Shown piece by piece: positions 8,068-14,473 of a DNA stretch of 22,800 bases. The position numbers were made by a program, and so were the translations under genes. The notes beneath the pieces are model-generated. The model saw nothing but the letters and a program-made list of their open reading frames with translations. It did not search any database and was not told where the DNA came from. The stretch comes from JAFKKS01 sp039808325 (GTDB lineage Bacteria; Pseudomonadota; Alphaproteobacteria; Rhizobiales; Xanthobacteraceae): NCBI GenBank assembly GCA_039808325.1, contig JBDHSU010000062.1, positions 1-22,800 of the forward strand. The letters are read 5' to 3'. Position 1 is the stretch's first letter. Every line of letters starts with the position of its first letter.

Positions 8068-9321
8068 ATGACTGCCCACGACCTGCGCGCGACCAGAATT
8101 GCCGGGACCATCACGCGGCCGCCTCGCCCCGCCGCCCATCCCCTTGGTGATCTCAACGTCCTCCAACTCTCCAGCCGCCATGTCGTGTTCACGCCGGCCG
8201 GCAACGATGTCGATGCTCTGCTGACGCGCGCACGGCGCGACCTTGCCGGCCTCGCGAGCGCTGCCGTCGTCCATCGGGTCATGACGCACAACCCCGACTC
8301 GTTCTGGGCCATCGCGCGGCGTGATCATTTCGATCCCAACGATCCGCGCGGCGAAGGCTTTCTCGCCTTCCTGACCCTCAACGAGGCGGGGATGACCCAG
8401 CTTGCCCAGGGCACCTTCGACGCAAGCGACCCCGACCTGTCGCTGCTCACACGACAGAACGAAAAGCCGGCAGGCATCTATGCCTGGGCGGTGCACGCGC
8501 GCGGCGCGCTCGCGGCCGGCGTGCCGCTTGCCTTCCAGAAGGTATGGACCCCGCTCTATCGCGACGCCGACCTCTACGCCAAGGCGGTCACGGTCGACGG
8601 ACATCGTTTCCTGGAGACCTTGGGCTTCCAGCGCGGCGCATCCTACGACGGCATCCGCGCGCCACACCTCCATGTCTTTCCGCGCGCGCCGCGCCGCCGC
8701 GCGGCTCCGATCTATGACGGCTACGCCGGAGAGGCCAAGGCGAACGAACTCACCGTCACCGTCGCGCGCACGTTCGACGACCTCATGCGCGTCGTCGCGA
8801 TCCGCAGCGCCGTCTATATCGGCGAGCAGGAATGCCCTTATCTCGAGGAATACGACGGCAACGACCTTTCCGCCACACACCTCATCGGCTATGTCGGCAA
8901 CGAGCCGGCCGGATGCTTGCGCATCCGTTACTTCGCCGACTTCGCGAAGATCGAGCGCCTGGCGGTCCGGCATGAGTTCCGCAAGACCCGCCTCGCCTTC
9001 CAGATCGTCAAAGCCGGCATCGAACTGTGCCGCGTGAAAGGCTATCAGCGCCTTTACGGGCATTCGCAAAAGCGGCTGGTGAATTTCTGGGGCCGTTTCG
9101 GGTTTGAGGTTCTGGAATCGGGCCGTGAATTCACGTTCTCGGACTTCGACTATGTCGAGATCGTCCTCGATGCGAGCAAGCACCCGCAAGCGATCTCGAT
9201 CGGCGCCGATCCCTACCTGATCATCCGCCCCGAGGGACGCTGGCACGAGCCCGGCATCCTCGAAAAATCGGCCGTCCGCCCCGTCACGCGCCCCTCCGTC
9301 AGCGGCGGAGCGCACGCATGA
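8068..9321 (+). CDS. Two-domain GNAT-like N-acyltransferase
   Basis: A 417-residue cytoplasmic protein. The C-terminal domain (about 228-375) has a recognisable GNAT N-acyltransferase pattern: VYIGEQECPYLEEYDGND, HLIGYVGNEPAGCLRIRYF, KIERLAVRHEFRKTRLAFQI and the closing LYGHSQKRLVNFWGRFGFE. The N-terminal half (about 35-205) looks like a second, more diverged GNAT-type fold, with WAIARRDHFDP, GFLAFLTLNEAG and FLETLGFQRG; this is inference from strand pattern. The acyl-CoA loop, normally R/Q-x-x-G-x-G/A, reads RKTRLA here, so cofactor binding may differ. The ATG at 8068 has TAGGAG 7 nt upstream, which rules out the longer frame from 8026. The stop overlaps the next start (ATGA), so it is translationally coupled to the isochorismatase-like gene. 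Acceptor and acyl donor are unknown; LysR control from the divergent gene is likely. Confidence 0.85.
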   Translation: MTAHDLRATRIAGTITRPPRPAAHPLGDLNVLQLSSRHVVFTPAGNDVDALLTRARRDLAGLASAAVVHRVMTHNPDSFWAIARRDHFDPNDPRGEGFLAFLTLNEAGMTQLAQGTFDASDPDLSLLTRQNEKPAGIYAWAVHARGALAAGVPLAFQKVWTPLYRDADLYAKAVTVDGHRFLETLGFQRGASYDGIRAPHLHVFPRAPRRRAAPIYDGYAGEAKANELTVTVARTFDDLMRVVAIRSAVYIGEQECPYLEEYDGNDLSATHLIGYVGNEPAGCLRIRYFADFAKIERLAVRHEFRKTRLAFQIVKAGIELCRVKGYQRLYGHSQKRLVNFWGRFGFEVLESGREFTFSDFDYVEIVLDASKHPQAISIGADPYLIIRPEGRWHEPGILEKSAVRPVTRPSVSGGAHA

Positions 9322-9941
9322 ATTCAGTCATCGATATCCGCCGCTACGTCGATCCATCCGACATTCCGACGCTGGTCCTCGTCGACCTGCAGCAGGAATA
9401 CGTCGCGAACGAGCGCCCGCTTGCCATGCCGAACGCGGCAGCGGCGCTCGAGAACTGCCGGTTGGCCTTGGCGCATGCGCGGGCGATGGGCTTTCCCGTC
9501 GCCTTCGTCAGGCGAAGCGGCAGCGGCGCGATTTTCAATGCGGCGACGCGTTTCGCACGCTGGATTCCGGGCTTCGAGCCGTGGGGCGCGGACATGGTGT
9601 TCGAGCGCAATCGTCCCTCCTGTTACGCAAGCCCGGAGTTCGGGGACGTGATGGGCTGCGGCGACGGGCACTTCATCATCGCCGGCTTCGCGGGCGAGTC
9701 CTCGTGCCTCGCCACCGCCGTCGATGCCTTTCATCGCGGCCACCGCTTCGTCTTCCTCGAAGACGCGTGCGCCAGCCACGCGCTCGATGAGGTTCCGCCG
9801 CACGACGTGCACAACGTCGCCTGCAAAATCATCCAGCTCTACGGGGACGTCACCAACGTCGCCGCCTGGATCTCGGCAACGTCTCATGGACGCCGCGCAA
9901 GGAGAACTCTTCATGGAACAGAGCAAGGCTATTCGGCTTAA
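9318..9941 (+). CDS. Isochorismatase-fold cysteine hydrolase with altered catalytic residue
   Basis: A 207-residue member of the isochorismatase/nicotinamidase superfamily, which hydrolyses amides, ureas or the isochorismate ether by a Cys nucleophile with Asp and Lys. The Asp lies in LVLVDLQQEY (Asp23) and the Cys in AGFAGESSCLATAVDAF (Cys130). The site that normally reads E-K-x-R-x-S-A-F is ERNRPSCY, putting Arg97 where the catalytic Lys belongs. The product could still be a hydrolase with shifted chemistry. Start and stop overlap both neighbours: ATGA with the GNAT gene, and 29 nt with the following small gene. The last 20 or so residues are Arg-rich and may be unstructured. Family assignment is firm; substrate is unknown. 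Confidence 0.87.
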   Translation: MNSVIDIRRYVDPSDIPTLVLVDLQQEYVANERPLAMPNAAAALENCRLALAHARAMGFPVAFVRRSGSGAIFNAATRFARWIPGFEPWGADMVFERNRPSCYASPEFGDVMGCGDGHFIIAGFAGESSCLATAVDAFHRGHRFVFLEDACASHALDEVPPHDVHNVACKIIQLYGDVTNVAAWISATSHGRRARRTLHGTEQGYSA

Positions 9942-10263
9942 CGAGCTCATCGCGACATTCGGCGAACAGATCACTCAACTCCAGACCGAAGGCCTGCCGG
10001 ACACCGCTCTGTTGCTGGAGATGGCGCGCCTCGATTTGCAGACACGCCTGCACGACATCTCGGAACACGAACTCAAAGAGCTCTGTCGCGCCATCGAGAA
10101 CGAGGAGCTTCCCCGTCACAAAGGCCCGCGCGCACACGCGCGCGCACCGGTCGGCGATGTGGCCCCGTCCGTCGGGCGGAACAGGCGCCGCAATGCGCGG
10201 CAGGGACTGCGCGCCGCAAACGGCAACGGCCGCATGCTGTCAAAAGACAATCAACACGCGTAA
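9913..10263 (+). CDS. Small conserved-looking protein of unknown function
   Basis: I do not recognise this 116-residue protein. The first 60 or so residues are predicted helical and regular (KAIRLNELIATFGEQITQLQ, then LLLEMARLDLQTRLHDISEH and ELKELCRAIENEELP), a pattern seen in small alphaproteobacterial hypothetical proteins. The rest is a basic, Arg- and Gly-rich tail without clear structure. The ATG at 9913 has AAGGAGAA (9899-9906) a short distance upstream, inside the end of the isochorismatase-like gene, and the reading frames overlap by 29 nt. This supports a true, translationally coupled gene rather than a chance frame. It could be a regulator or partner of the two enzymes before it; that is only inference from position. 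Confidence 0.7.
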   Translation: MEQSKAIRLNELIATFGEQITQLQTEGLPDTALLLEMARLDLQTRLHDISEHELKELCRAIENEELPRHKGPRAHARAPVGDVAPSVGRNRRRNARQGLRAANGNGRMLSKDNQHA

Positions 10264-10384
10264 AGCGCCGCGACCGCATCCATCGATCGGCGGCACTCTC
10301 CGCCTCGCCGCGATGCGGGCCGGCTCCTCTTTACCGGCAACGACCAAGATGCTTTCCTTCCCCGACATAAAAACGGGGGGTATC

Positions 10385-11110
10385 GTGCAGCATTCGCTCG
10401 TGAAGCTGCTTATTGTTCCACTCACGCTTTTCGCGGTTTTCCTTTCTCTCTACCTCGCCTGGATTCTCATCGATCTCCCCTCGCAGCAGCGGCTGATCGA
10501 AATCGCCACAGGATTCTTCGAGCGCTACGGGCTGATCACGATCGTGGTGGCCGCCGTGCTCGAGGGGCTTCTGCTGATCGGCTGGTACGTGCCCGGAACT
10601 CTCGTGATCGTCCTGGGACTGATCATGGCCGGCAACGACGTGCAGCGCGTCGTCGCCGTTTGGGGGACAACGGTCTTCGGCCTGTGGATCGCCTATTTCA
10701 CCAACTACTTCGTCGGCAAGTATGGCTGGTACCGCTTGCTCCTGGCATTCGGCCTCAAGGAGCCGCTCGACAATGCCCAGCGCAGGCTGAACCGCTACGG
10801 CCTGAGCGCGATCTTCATGACCTACTGGCAGATCAATGTCGCGTCGCTGGTCTCGACCGCGGCGGGCATTCTGCATCTGCCGCTCGCCTCTTTCGCACTT
10901 TACACGATCCCTGCAACCGCCCTGTGGTTCGGCTTTTGGAGCACGCTGATCTTCTTCCTCGGGAAGGCGGCACTGACGCTCGTCGGACTCCGCTTCGTCC
11001 TGTCGGTGATTGCGGCGTGGATCATCTTTCGGACGCTCTGGTATCTCGTCGCCAAGCGCCGTCAAGAGCGGGCGATGACGGAAGCGGCCGCCCGCAGGCG
11101 CCGGCCCTAG
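10385..11110 (+). CDS. DedA/VTT-domain-like inner membrane protein
   Basis: About 241 residues with an N-terminal membrane segment (about 7-30), a re-entrant or membrane stretch containing VLEGLLLIGWYVPGTLVIVL with the conserved Glu60 and Pro70-Gly71, further segments around 88-112, 151-195 and 198-224, and a basic C-terminus. This is the layout of DedA/SNARE-associated (VTT) proteins, thought to move or flip lipids. The usual DedA R-x-x-P-x-x-R stretch is missing and is replaced by FMTYWQINVASLVSTAAG, so it is a divergent member. The GTG at 10385 is preceded by a run of six G and puts the first membrane helix close to the N-terminus; the ATG at 10349 (253 residues) is the alternative. The 121-bp gap before it suggests its own promoter or loose linkage to the upstream genes. 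Confidence 0.78.
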   Translation: MQHSLVKLLIVPLTLFAVFLSLYLAWILIDLPSQQRLIEIATGFFERYGLITIVVAAVLEGLLLIGWYVPGTLVIVLGLIMAGNDVQRVVAVWGTTVFGLWIAYFTNYFVGKYGWYRLLLAFGLKEPLDNAQRRLNRYGLSAIFMTYWQINVASLVSTAAGILHLPLASFALYTIPATALWFGFWSTLIFFLGKAALTLVGLRFVLSVIAAWIIFRTLWYLVAKRRQERAMTEAAARRRRP

Positions 11111-11156
11111 ATCACGATGATTTTGGATCGAATCAATCCAAAATCATGAACGTGAT
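11111..11156. repeat. Palindromic intergenic repeat, unit 1
   Basis: The left arm ATCACGATGATTTTGGAT (11111-11128) is complementary to ATCCAAAATCAT (11136-11147) and, after a 3-nt bulge GAA, CGTGAT (11151-11156), around a 7-nt loop. It begins right after the stop of the DedA-like gene. I recall closely similar intergenic palindromes from Hyphomicrobiales genomes, probably in many copies; copy number here cannot be tested from one window. It may also act as a 3' end structure for the upstream transcript. Confidence 0.8.
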
Positions 11157-11160
11157 CGAT

Positions 11161-11223
11161 TCTAAGAACTTAGAGCGGGATGCGGGCGGAAAACCGCTCC
11201 ACACTTTTCCTCATCCCGCTCTA
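11161..11223. repeat. Palindromic intergenic repeat, unit 2
   Basis: A 12-bp perfect inverted repeat, TAGAGCGGGATG (11171-11182) and CATCCCGCTCTA (11212-11223), encloses a smaller hairpin GCGGAAAACCGC. It is immediately preceded by the near-perfect palindrome TCTAAG-AA-CTTAGA (11161-11174), which shares its last bases with the first arm. It lies 4 bp after unit 1, and the two together look like one composite mobile-type intergenic repeat. Confidence 0.8.
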
Positions 11224-11311
11224 ATTGACACCGGTCAGGCAAAAGCCAACGTCGAGCGCCAGCGCCTTGGATCGGCGCCGCCGCCACATTTCATCGGTTG
11301 GGATCGGAGAT

Positions 11312-11387
<76 letters not shown>

Positions 11388-11475
11388 GGCCACCAAACGC
11401 GCGGAAACTCCGTGCGCGGGGTCCGTTTAGCAACTCCGAAAAAGGCTGTCCAGCAAAGCTGACGCCCATCAACAA

Positions 11476-11506
11476 ATCGGCCTCGTTCGCGGAGAACGAG
11501 GCCGAT
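11476..11506 (-). terminator. Rho-independent terminator after the LTxxQ-type gene
   Basis: A 13-bp perfect stem, ATCGGCCTCGTTC (11476-11488) with GAACGAGGCCGAT (11494-11506), and a 5-nt loop. On the minus strand it is followed by TTTGTT. It sits about 57 bp beyond the stop of the leftward gene ending at 11564 and would also protect the tRNA gene from read-through. Confidence 0.85.
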
Positions 11507-11563
11507 CATGGAAACACTGCGAAGGCCCGGGATCCGCGAAATGCGGGCGCCCGAGCAAGCTGC

Positions 11564-11980
11564 TCAGAGCACCGAGGCGAGCTGGGTGAAACCCATCGAA
11601 CGCGCCATCGCCTGGGCATTCTGGCGCTGTTCTGCATCAAGGCTGCGGATCAACGGACGCGCGGCCGCAATCAAGCGCCGCACGCCTGCCGTGGTGGCCG
11701 AGATCGAAGCGGCGCGGCTGCGAATGCGCGAAACCATGCCCTCCGCTTCCTGCTCTTCGTGCGCCTGCGCCTTGATCAGGCTGCGCATCGCGGCGGCGAC
11801 GGCCGGCCAATGCCGTTCCTGCGCCGGCGTGAGGTGCAGCGCCGCTTTCGCCTGCGCGATATGACTTTCGGTAAGATGGAAGTCGGATTGGGCGGCCGCA
11901 GGCCGCGCGTCAAACCCCGGAACGCCGACTGTTCCCAGGGTCAAAAGTCCTACAATGGCCGCAACTGCTGCCGTCCGCAT
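11564..11980 (-). CDS. Periplasmic LTxxQ/Spy-CpxP-like small protein
   Basis: A 138-residue exported protein. Residues 1-30 are a signal peptide (basic start, hydrophobic core AAIVGLLTLGTVGVPGF, Ala-rich cleavage region ending near AAAQ). The mature part is all helical and has two LTxxQ-like motifs, LHLTPAQERHWPAV and SLDAEQRQNAQAM, as in Spy/CpxP-type periplasmic chaperones and stress sensors. The ATG at 11978-11980 was chosen because the signal peptide starts exactly there and GGAGA lies upstream; the longer frame to 12118 would put 46 Cys- and Arg-rich residues before it. A role in envelope protein folding or stress is inferred from the family. It has its own terminator downstream and is transcribed alone. 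Confidence 0.82.
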   Translation of the reverse strand: MRTAAVAAIVGLLTLGTVGVPGFDARPAAAQSDFHLTESHIAQAKAALHLTPAQERHWPAVAAAMRSLIKAQAHEEQEAEGMVSRIRSRAASISATTAGVRRLIAAARPLIRSLDAEQRQNAQAMARSMGFTQLASVL

Positions 11981-12134
11981 CACTGACGTCTCCAGATTGG
12001 GTGATTGGTTCTCCCATACACGGTTCGTTCCGCGTCGACAAGTCAACTTCTGTAAATTCATGTAACAAATCAGACACTTAGACACTTTTACGCGACAAAA
12101 TCGCCATTTGAGAACCACATTCGTAAAAGCACGA

Positions 12135-12163
12135 GCCCGGCACGAGGTTCCCCTCGTCCGGGC
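12135..12163 (-). terminator. Rho-independent terminator after leuA
   Basis: GCCCGG-C-ACGAGG (12135-12147) pairs with CCTCGT-CCGGGC (12152-12163), with one bulged base and the loop TTCC. On the minus strand it is followed by TCGTGCTTTTACG, a short T run. It lies 21 bp beyond the leuA stop codon. Confidence 0.8.
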
Positions 12164-12183
12164 CCGGGATACAGCTATGCGTT

Positions 12184-13755
12184 TCAGGCCGGCTGCTGTC
12201 CGGCAATCGCTTCGAAGTTCGAGCGCACGCGCTTGAGGACCAGCCTGTTGAGCGCGGCCAGATAGGCCTTCGCCGAGGCGACCAGCGTGTCGGGATCGGT
12301 GCCTTTCGCGGTCACCGACTTTCCGTTTTCCGAAAGGCGAACGGACACCTCGGCCTGCGCGTCCGTGCCCGCGGTGACGGCGTGCACCTGATAGAGCTCC
12401 AGCTTCACCTCATGCGGCACCAGCGCCTTGATGCAATTGAACACCGCGTCGACCGGCCCGTTGCCTTCGGCCTCCTCGATCGCGACGCGGCCCTCGATGT
12501 CGAGCTTCATGGTCGCGCGCTGCGGACCATGCGTGCCGGCGATAACCGTCAGCGAGACGAGCTTGATGCGATCGTGCGAGTGCGCGATCTCCTCGTCGAC
12601 CAGCGCCTCGATGTCCTCGTCGTAGATGTCCTTCTTGCGGTCGGCTAGCGCCTTCATCCGCACGAAGGCGTCCTCGAGCTGGTTACCGGAGAGCTTGTAG
12701 CCCATCTCCTCCAACTTATGGATGAAGGCATGACGGCCCGAGTGCTTGCCGAGCACAAGGGCGGATTGCTTCACGCCGACGCTCTCGGGCGTCATGATCT
12801 CGTAGGTCTGCGCGTTCTTCAGAACGCCGTCCTGGTGGATGCCGCTCTCGTGCGCGAAGGCGTTCCGGCCGACGATCGCCTTGTTGTACTGCACGGGGAA
12901 CGAGGTTGCGACGGAAACGAGCTTCGACGCGCGCGTCAGCATCGTCGTGTCGATCTTGTTCCAGTACGGATATTTGTCCTTACGGACATTCATCGCCATG
13001 ACGATCTCTTCGAGCGCCGCATTGCCCGCGCGCTCGCCGATTCCGTTGATCGTGCATTCCACCTGCCGCGCTCCGCCGACGACGCCGGCCAGCGAGTTCG
13101 CGACCGCCATGCCGAGATCGTTGTGGCAATGCACGGAAAAGACAGCCTTGTCCGAATTCGGTACGCGCTCGATGAGCGTGCGCATGAACGCCGTGTACTC
13201 GTCCGGCGTCGTGTAGCCGACCGTGTCGGGAATGTTGACGGTGGTCGCGCCCGCCTTGATCACCGCCTCGACGATACGGCACAGGAAATCGATCTCGCTG
13301 CGCGTGCCGTCCTCCGCCGACCACTCGACGTCGTCGATGTGATTGCGCGCGCGCGTCACGTTCACGACCGAGGCGTCGAGCACCTGCTCCGGCGTCATGT
13401 TCAGCTTCACCTTCATATGCAGCGGCGAAGTGGCGATGAAGGTGTGGATGCGCCCGCGCCGGGCCGCCTTCACGGCCTCGGCGCAGCGGTCGATGTCCTT
13501 CGGGTTGACGCGGGAGAGGCCGGCGATGACCGCGTTCTTCGACCGCTTGGCGATCTCGTGTACGGCCTGGAAATCGCCTTCCGAGGAGATCGGGAAGCCG
13601 GCCTCGATGACGTCGACGCCCATGTCGTCGAGCATCTCGGCAACTTCGAGCTTCTCCTCGAAGGTCATGGTGGCGCCGGGGCACTGCTCCCCGTCGCGCA
13701 ACGTGGTGTCGAAAATGATGACACGGTCCTTCTCGGACCCGGTCTGCGTGCTCAT
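12184..13755 (-). CDS. leuA: 2-isopropylmalate synthase
   Basis: LeuA condenses acetyl-CoA with 2-oxoisovalerate, the first committed step of leucine synthesis. The 523-residue length is that of full bacterial LeuA with an N-terminal TIM-barrel catalytic domain and a C-terminal leucine-binding regulatory domain (about 395-510). Key motifs are IIFDTTLRDGEQCPG (13-27, metal and substrate site), VIEAGFP (49-55), SVHCHNDLGMAVANS (207-221, metal His pair), ECTINGIGERAGNAALEE (233-250) and NAFAHESGIHQDG (298-310). The ATG at 13753-13755 has AGAAGG upstream. It ends at its own terminator, so it is probably a single-gene unit. Control is likely both allosteric (regulatory domain present) and through the Leu-codon leader upstream. 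Identity is certain; paralogues such as citramalate synthase lack this combination of length and motifs. Confidence 0.97.
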   Translation of the reverse strand: MSTQTGSEKDRVIIFDTTLRDGEQCPGATMTFEEKLEVAEMLDDMGVDVIEAGFPISSEGDFQAVHEIAKRSKNAVIAGLSRVNPKDIDRCAEAVKAARRGRIHTFIATSPLHMKVKLNMTPEQVLDASVVNVTRARNHIDDVEWSAEDGTRSEIDFLCRIVEAVIKAGATTVNIPDTVGYTTPDEYTAFMRTLIERVPNSDKAVFSVHCHNDLGMAVANSLAGVVGGARQVECTINGIGERAGNAALEEIVMAMNVRKDKYPYWNKIDTTMLTRASKLVSVATSFPVQYNKAIVGRNAFAHESGIHQDGVLKNAQTYEIMTPESVGVKQSALVLGKHSGRHAFIHKLEEMGYKLSGNQLEDAFVRMKALADRKKDIYDEDIEALVDEEIAHSHDRIKLVSLTVIAGTHGPQRATMKLDIEGRVAIEEAEGNGPVDAVFNCIKALVPHEVKLELYQVHAVTAGTDAQAEVSVRLSENGKSVTAKGTDPDTLVASAKAYLAALNRLVLKRVRSNFEAIAGQQPA

Positions 13756-13763
13756 GCTTATCG

Positions 13764-13880
13764 TCCTTCTGTCTTGCGCGCCGGCTCTGCGGCGCTCTCG
13801 GGGTTCCGCTGGCTGCCTGATCCCCTGAGTGCCCAGGCGCGAACGCCCAGACGGCCCTCAGGGGCTGATAAGCAGAAGGA
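13764..13880 (-). promoter_or_regulatory. Candidate leucine attenuator in the leuA leader RNA
   Basis: Three elements on the minus strand: TCCTTCTG inside the Leu codons of the leader peptide (13873-13880); a hairpin CCCCTGAG (13857-13864) with CTCAGGGG (13822-13829) that contains the leader stop codon; and a GCGCCG/CGGCGC hairpin (13778-13795) just before the leuA ribosome binding site. The binding site CAGAAGGA (13764-13771) is an exact 8-nt complement of the Leu-codon stretch. There is no U run, so control of leuA translation is more likely than classical termination. This is inference from sequence; chance complementarity remains possible because CTCCTT resembles an anti-ribosome-binding-site sequence. 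Confidence 0.5.
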
Positions 13881-13944
13881 GACCGCCGGCAAGCTTGGAC
13901 GCAGACAGGAACCGCGACGATTTGAGAGGCGCAACCAAAGGCAT
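13858..13944 (-). CDS. Putative leucine leader peptide of leuA
   Basis: A 28-codon frame upstream of leuA ends in the codons CTC CTT CTG CTT ATC AGC CCC and a TGA stop, so the peptide ends GLLLLISP. Four consecutive Leu codons close to the stop of a short upstream frame are the hallmark of ribosome-stalling leader peptides of amino acid biosynthesis genes. The start is uncertain: the ATG at 13944 gives 28 residues, and an in-frame ATG at 14007 gives 49. Neither has a strong ribosome binding site. The frame stays open further upstream in this GC-rich sequence, so openness itself is weak evidence. Confidence 0.5.
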   Translation of the reverse strand: MPLVAPLKSSRFLSASKLAGGLLLLISP

Positions 13945-14215
13945 AGCGGCAGGCTTGGCCGAGATGGCCGCCTGGACGATCACACGGCTTTTTTGCCGGA
14001 TCGACATTCCAAAGCCCTTGTTTGGCCGCCGTCGCAATGGCGCGACGCGACAGCCTGCGCGTCGTTCTTCTACCGGAACCGGCCCCGGTCTTGCAAGTGG
14101 CACGCTAAAATCCGCCCAGCGCAGCGCCGGGCCGGTATCGGAAAGCCTCAAACGACTCGCAAAATTTGCTTAACATCGCGGGGATGAGACACACCTTCCC
14201 GCGGAGGCTTACGCA

Positions 14216-14473
14216 ATGCTTCGATGGCTCTTTCTCGGCTCCCTTTTCGTCCTGCCTGCCGTGCCGGCCGCCGCGCAAGCCGAATGCCATAGCGCAATCG
14301 CGCAGTTTCGGCAGATCATCGACAGCGACGCGCAGACGGGCAACGTCAACAAATCGGTCTACAACCGGATGCTGCCGGAGCTCGCCCGCATCACCCAGAC
14401 CTGCGATGCCGGACATGGCGGGCCGGCGGTCAGCGCCCTGTCGGCGCTCAAGCATCGTTACGGCTACCGCTGA
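14216..14473 (+). CDS. Small exported protein of unknown function
   Basis: An 85-residue protein with a clear signal peptide (MLRWLFLGSLFVLPAVPAAA, cleavage likely after AQA near residue 22) and a short mature region of about 63 residues with two Cys, in AECHSAI and TQTCDAG, that could form a disulfide. GGAGG at 14203-14207 lies 8 nt before the ATG, a strong start. I do not recognise a named family; similar small periplasmic proteins ending ALKxRYGYR occur, as I recall, in related bacteria. It diverges from leuA and meets the PPK2 gene tail-to-tail, the two frames sharing 10 nt. Confidence 0.8.
   Translation: MLRWLFLGSLFVLPAVPAAAQAECHSAIAQFRQIIDSDAQTGNVNKSVYNRMLPELARITQTCDAGHGGPAVSALSALKHRYGYR

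Noticed and set aside
6958..9315. A 785-codon leftward frame that extends the lysR gene through the whole GNAT gene
   Set aside because: Beyond 7998 its translation is biased and resembles no protein, while the opposite strand encodes a clear GNAT protein with a strong ribosome binding site. GC-rich DNA leaves such antisense frames open by codon bias.
10360..10378. CCCCG/CGGGG hairpin before the DedA-like gene as a terminator or riboswitch
   Set aside because: Only five base pairs around a 9-nt loop, with no T run and no known motif.
12007..12031. GGAAC on the minus strand upstream of the LTxxQ-type gene as another EcfG promoter
   Set aside because: At 16 or 17 nt distance the expected CGTT is absent (AACC or ACCA).
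12718..14187. A 489-codon rightward frame opposite leuA
   Set aside because: Antisense to leuA, His/Arg/Asp-biased, with no domain and no convincing start site.
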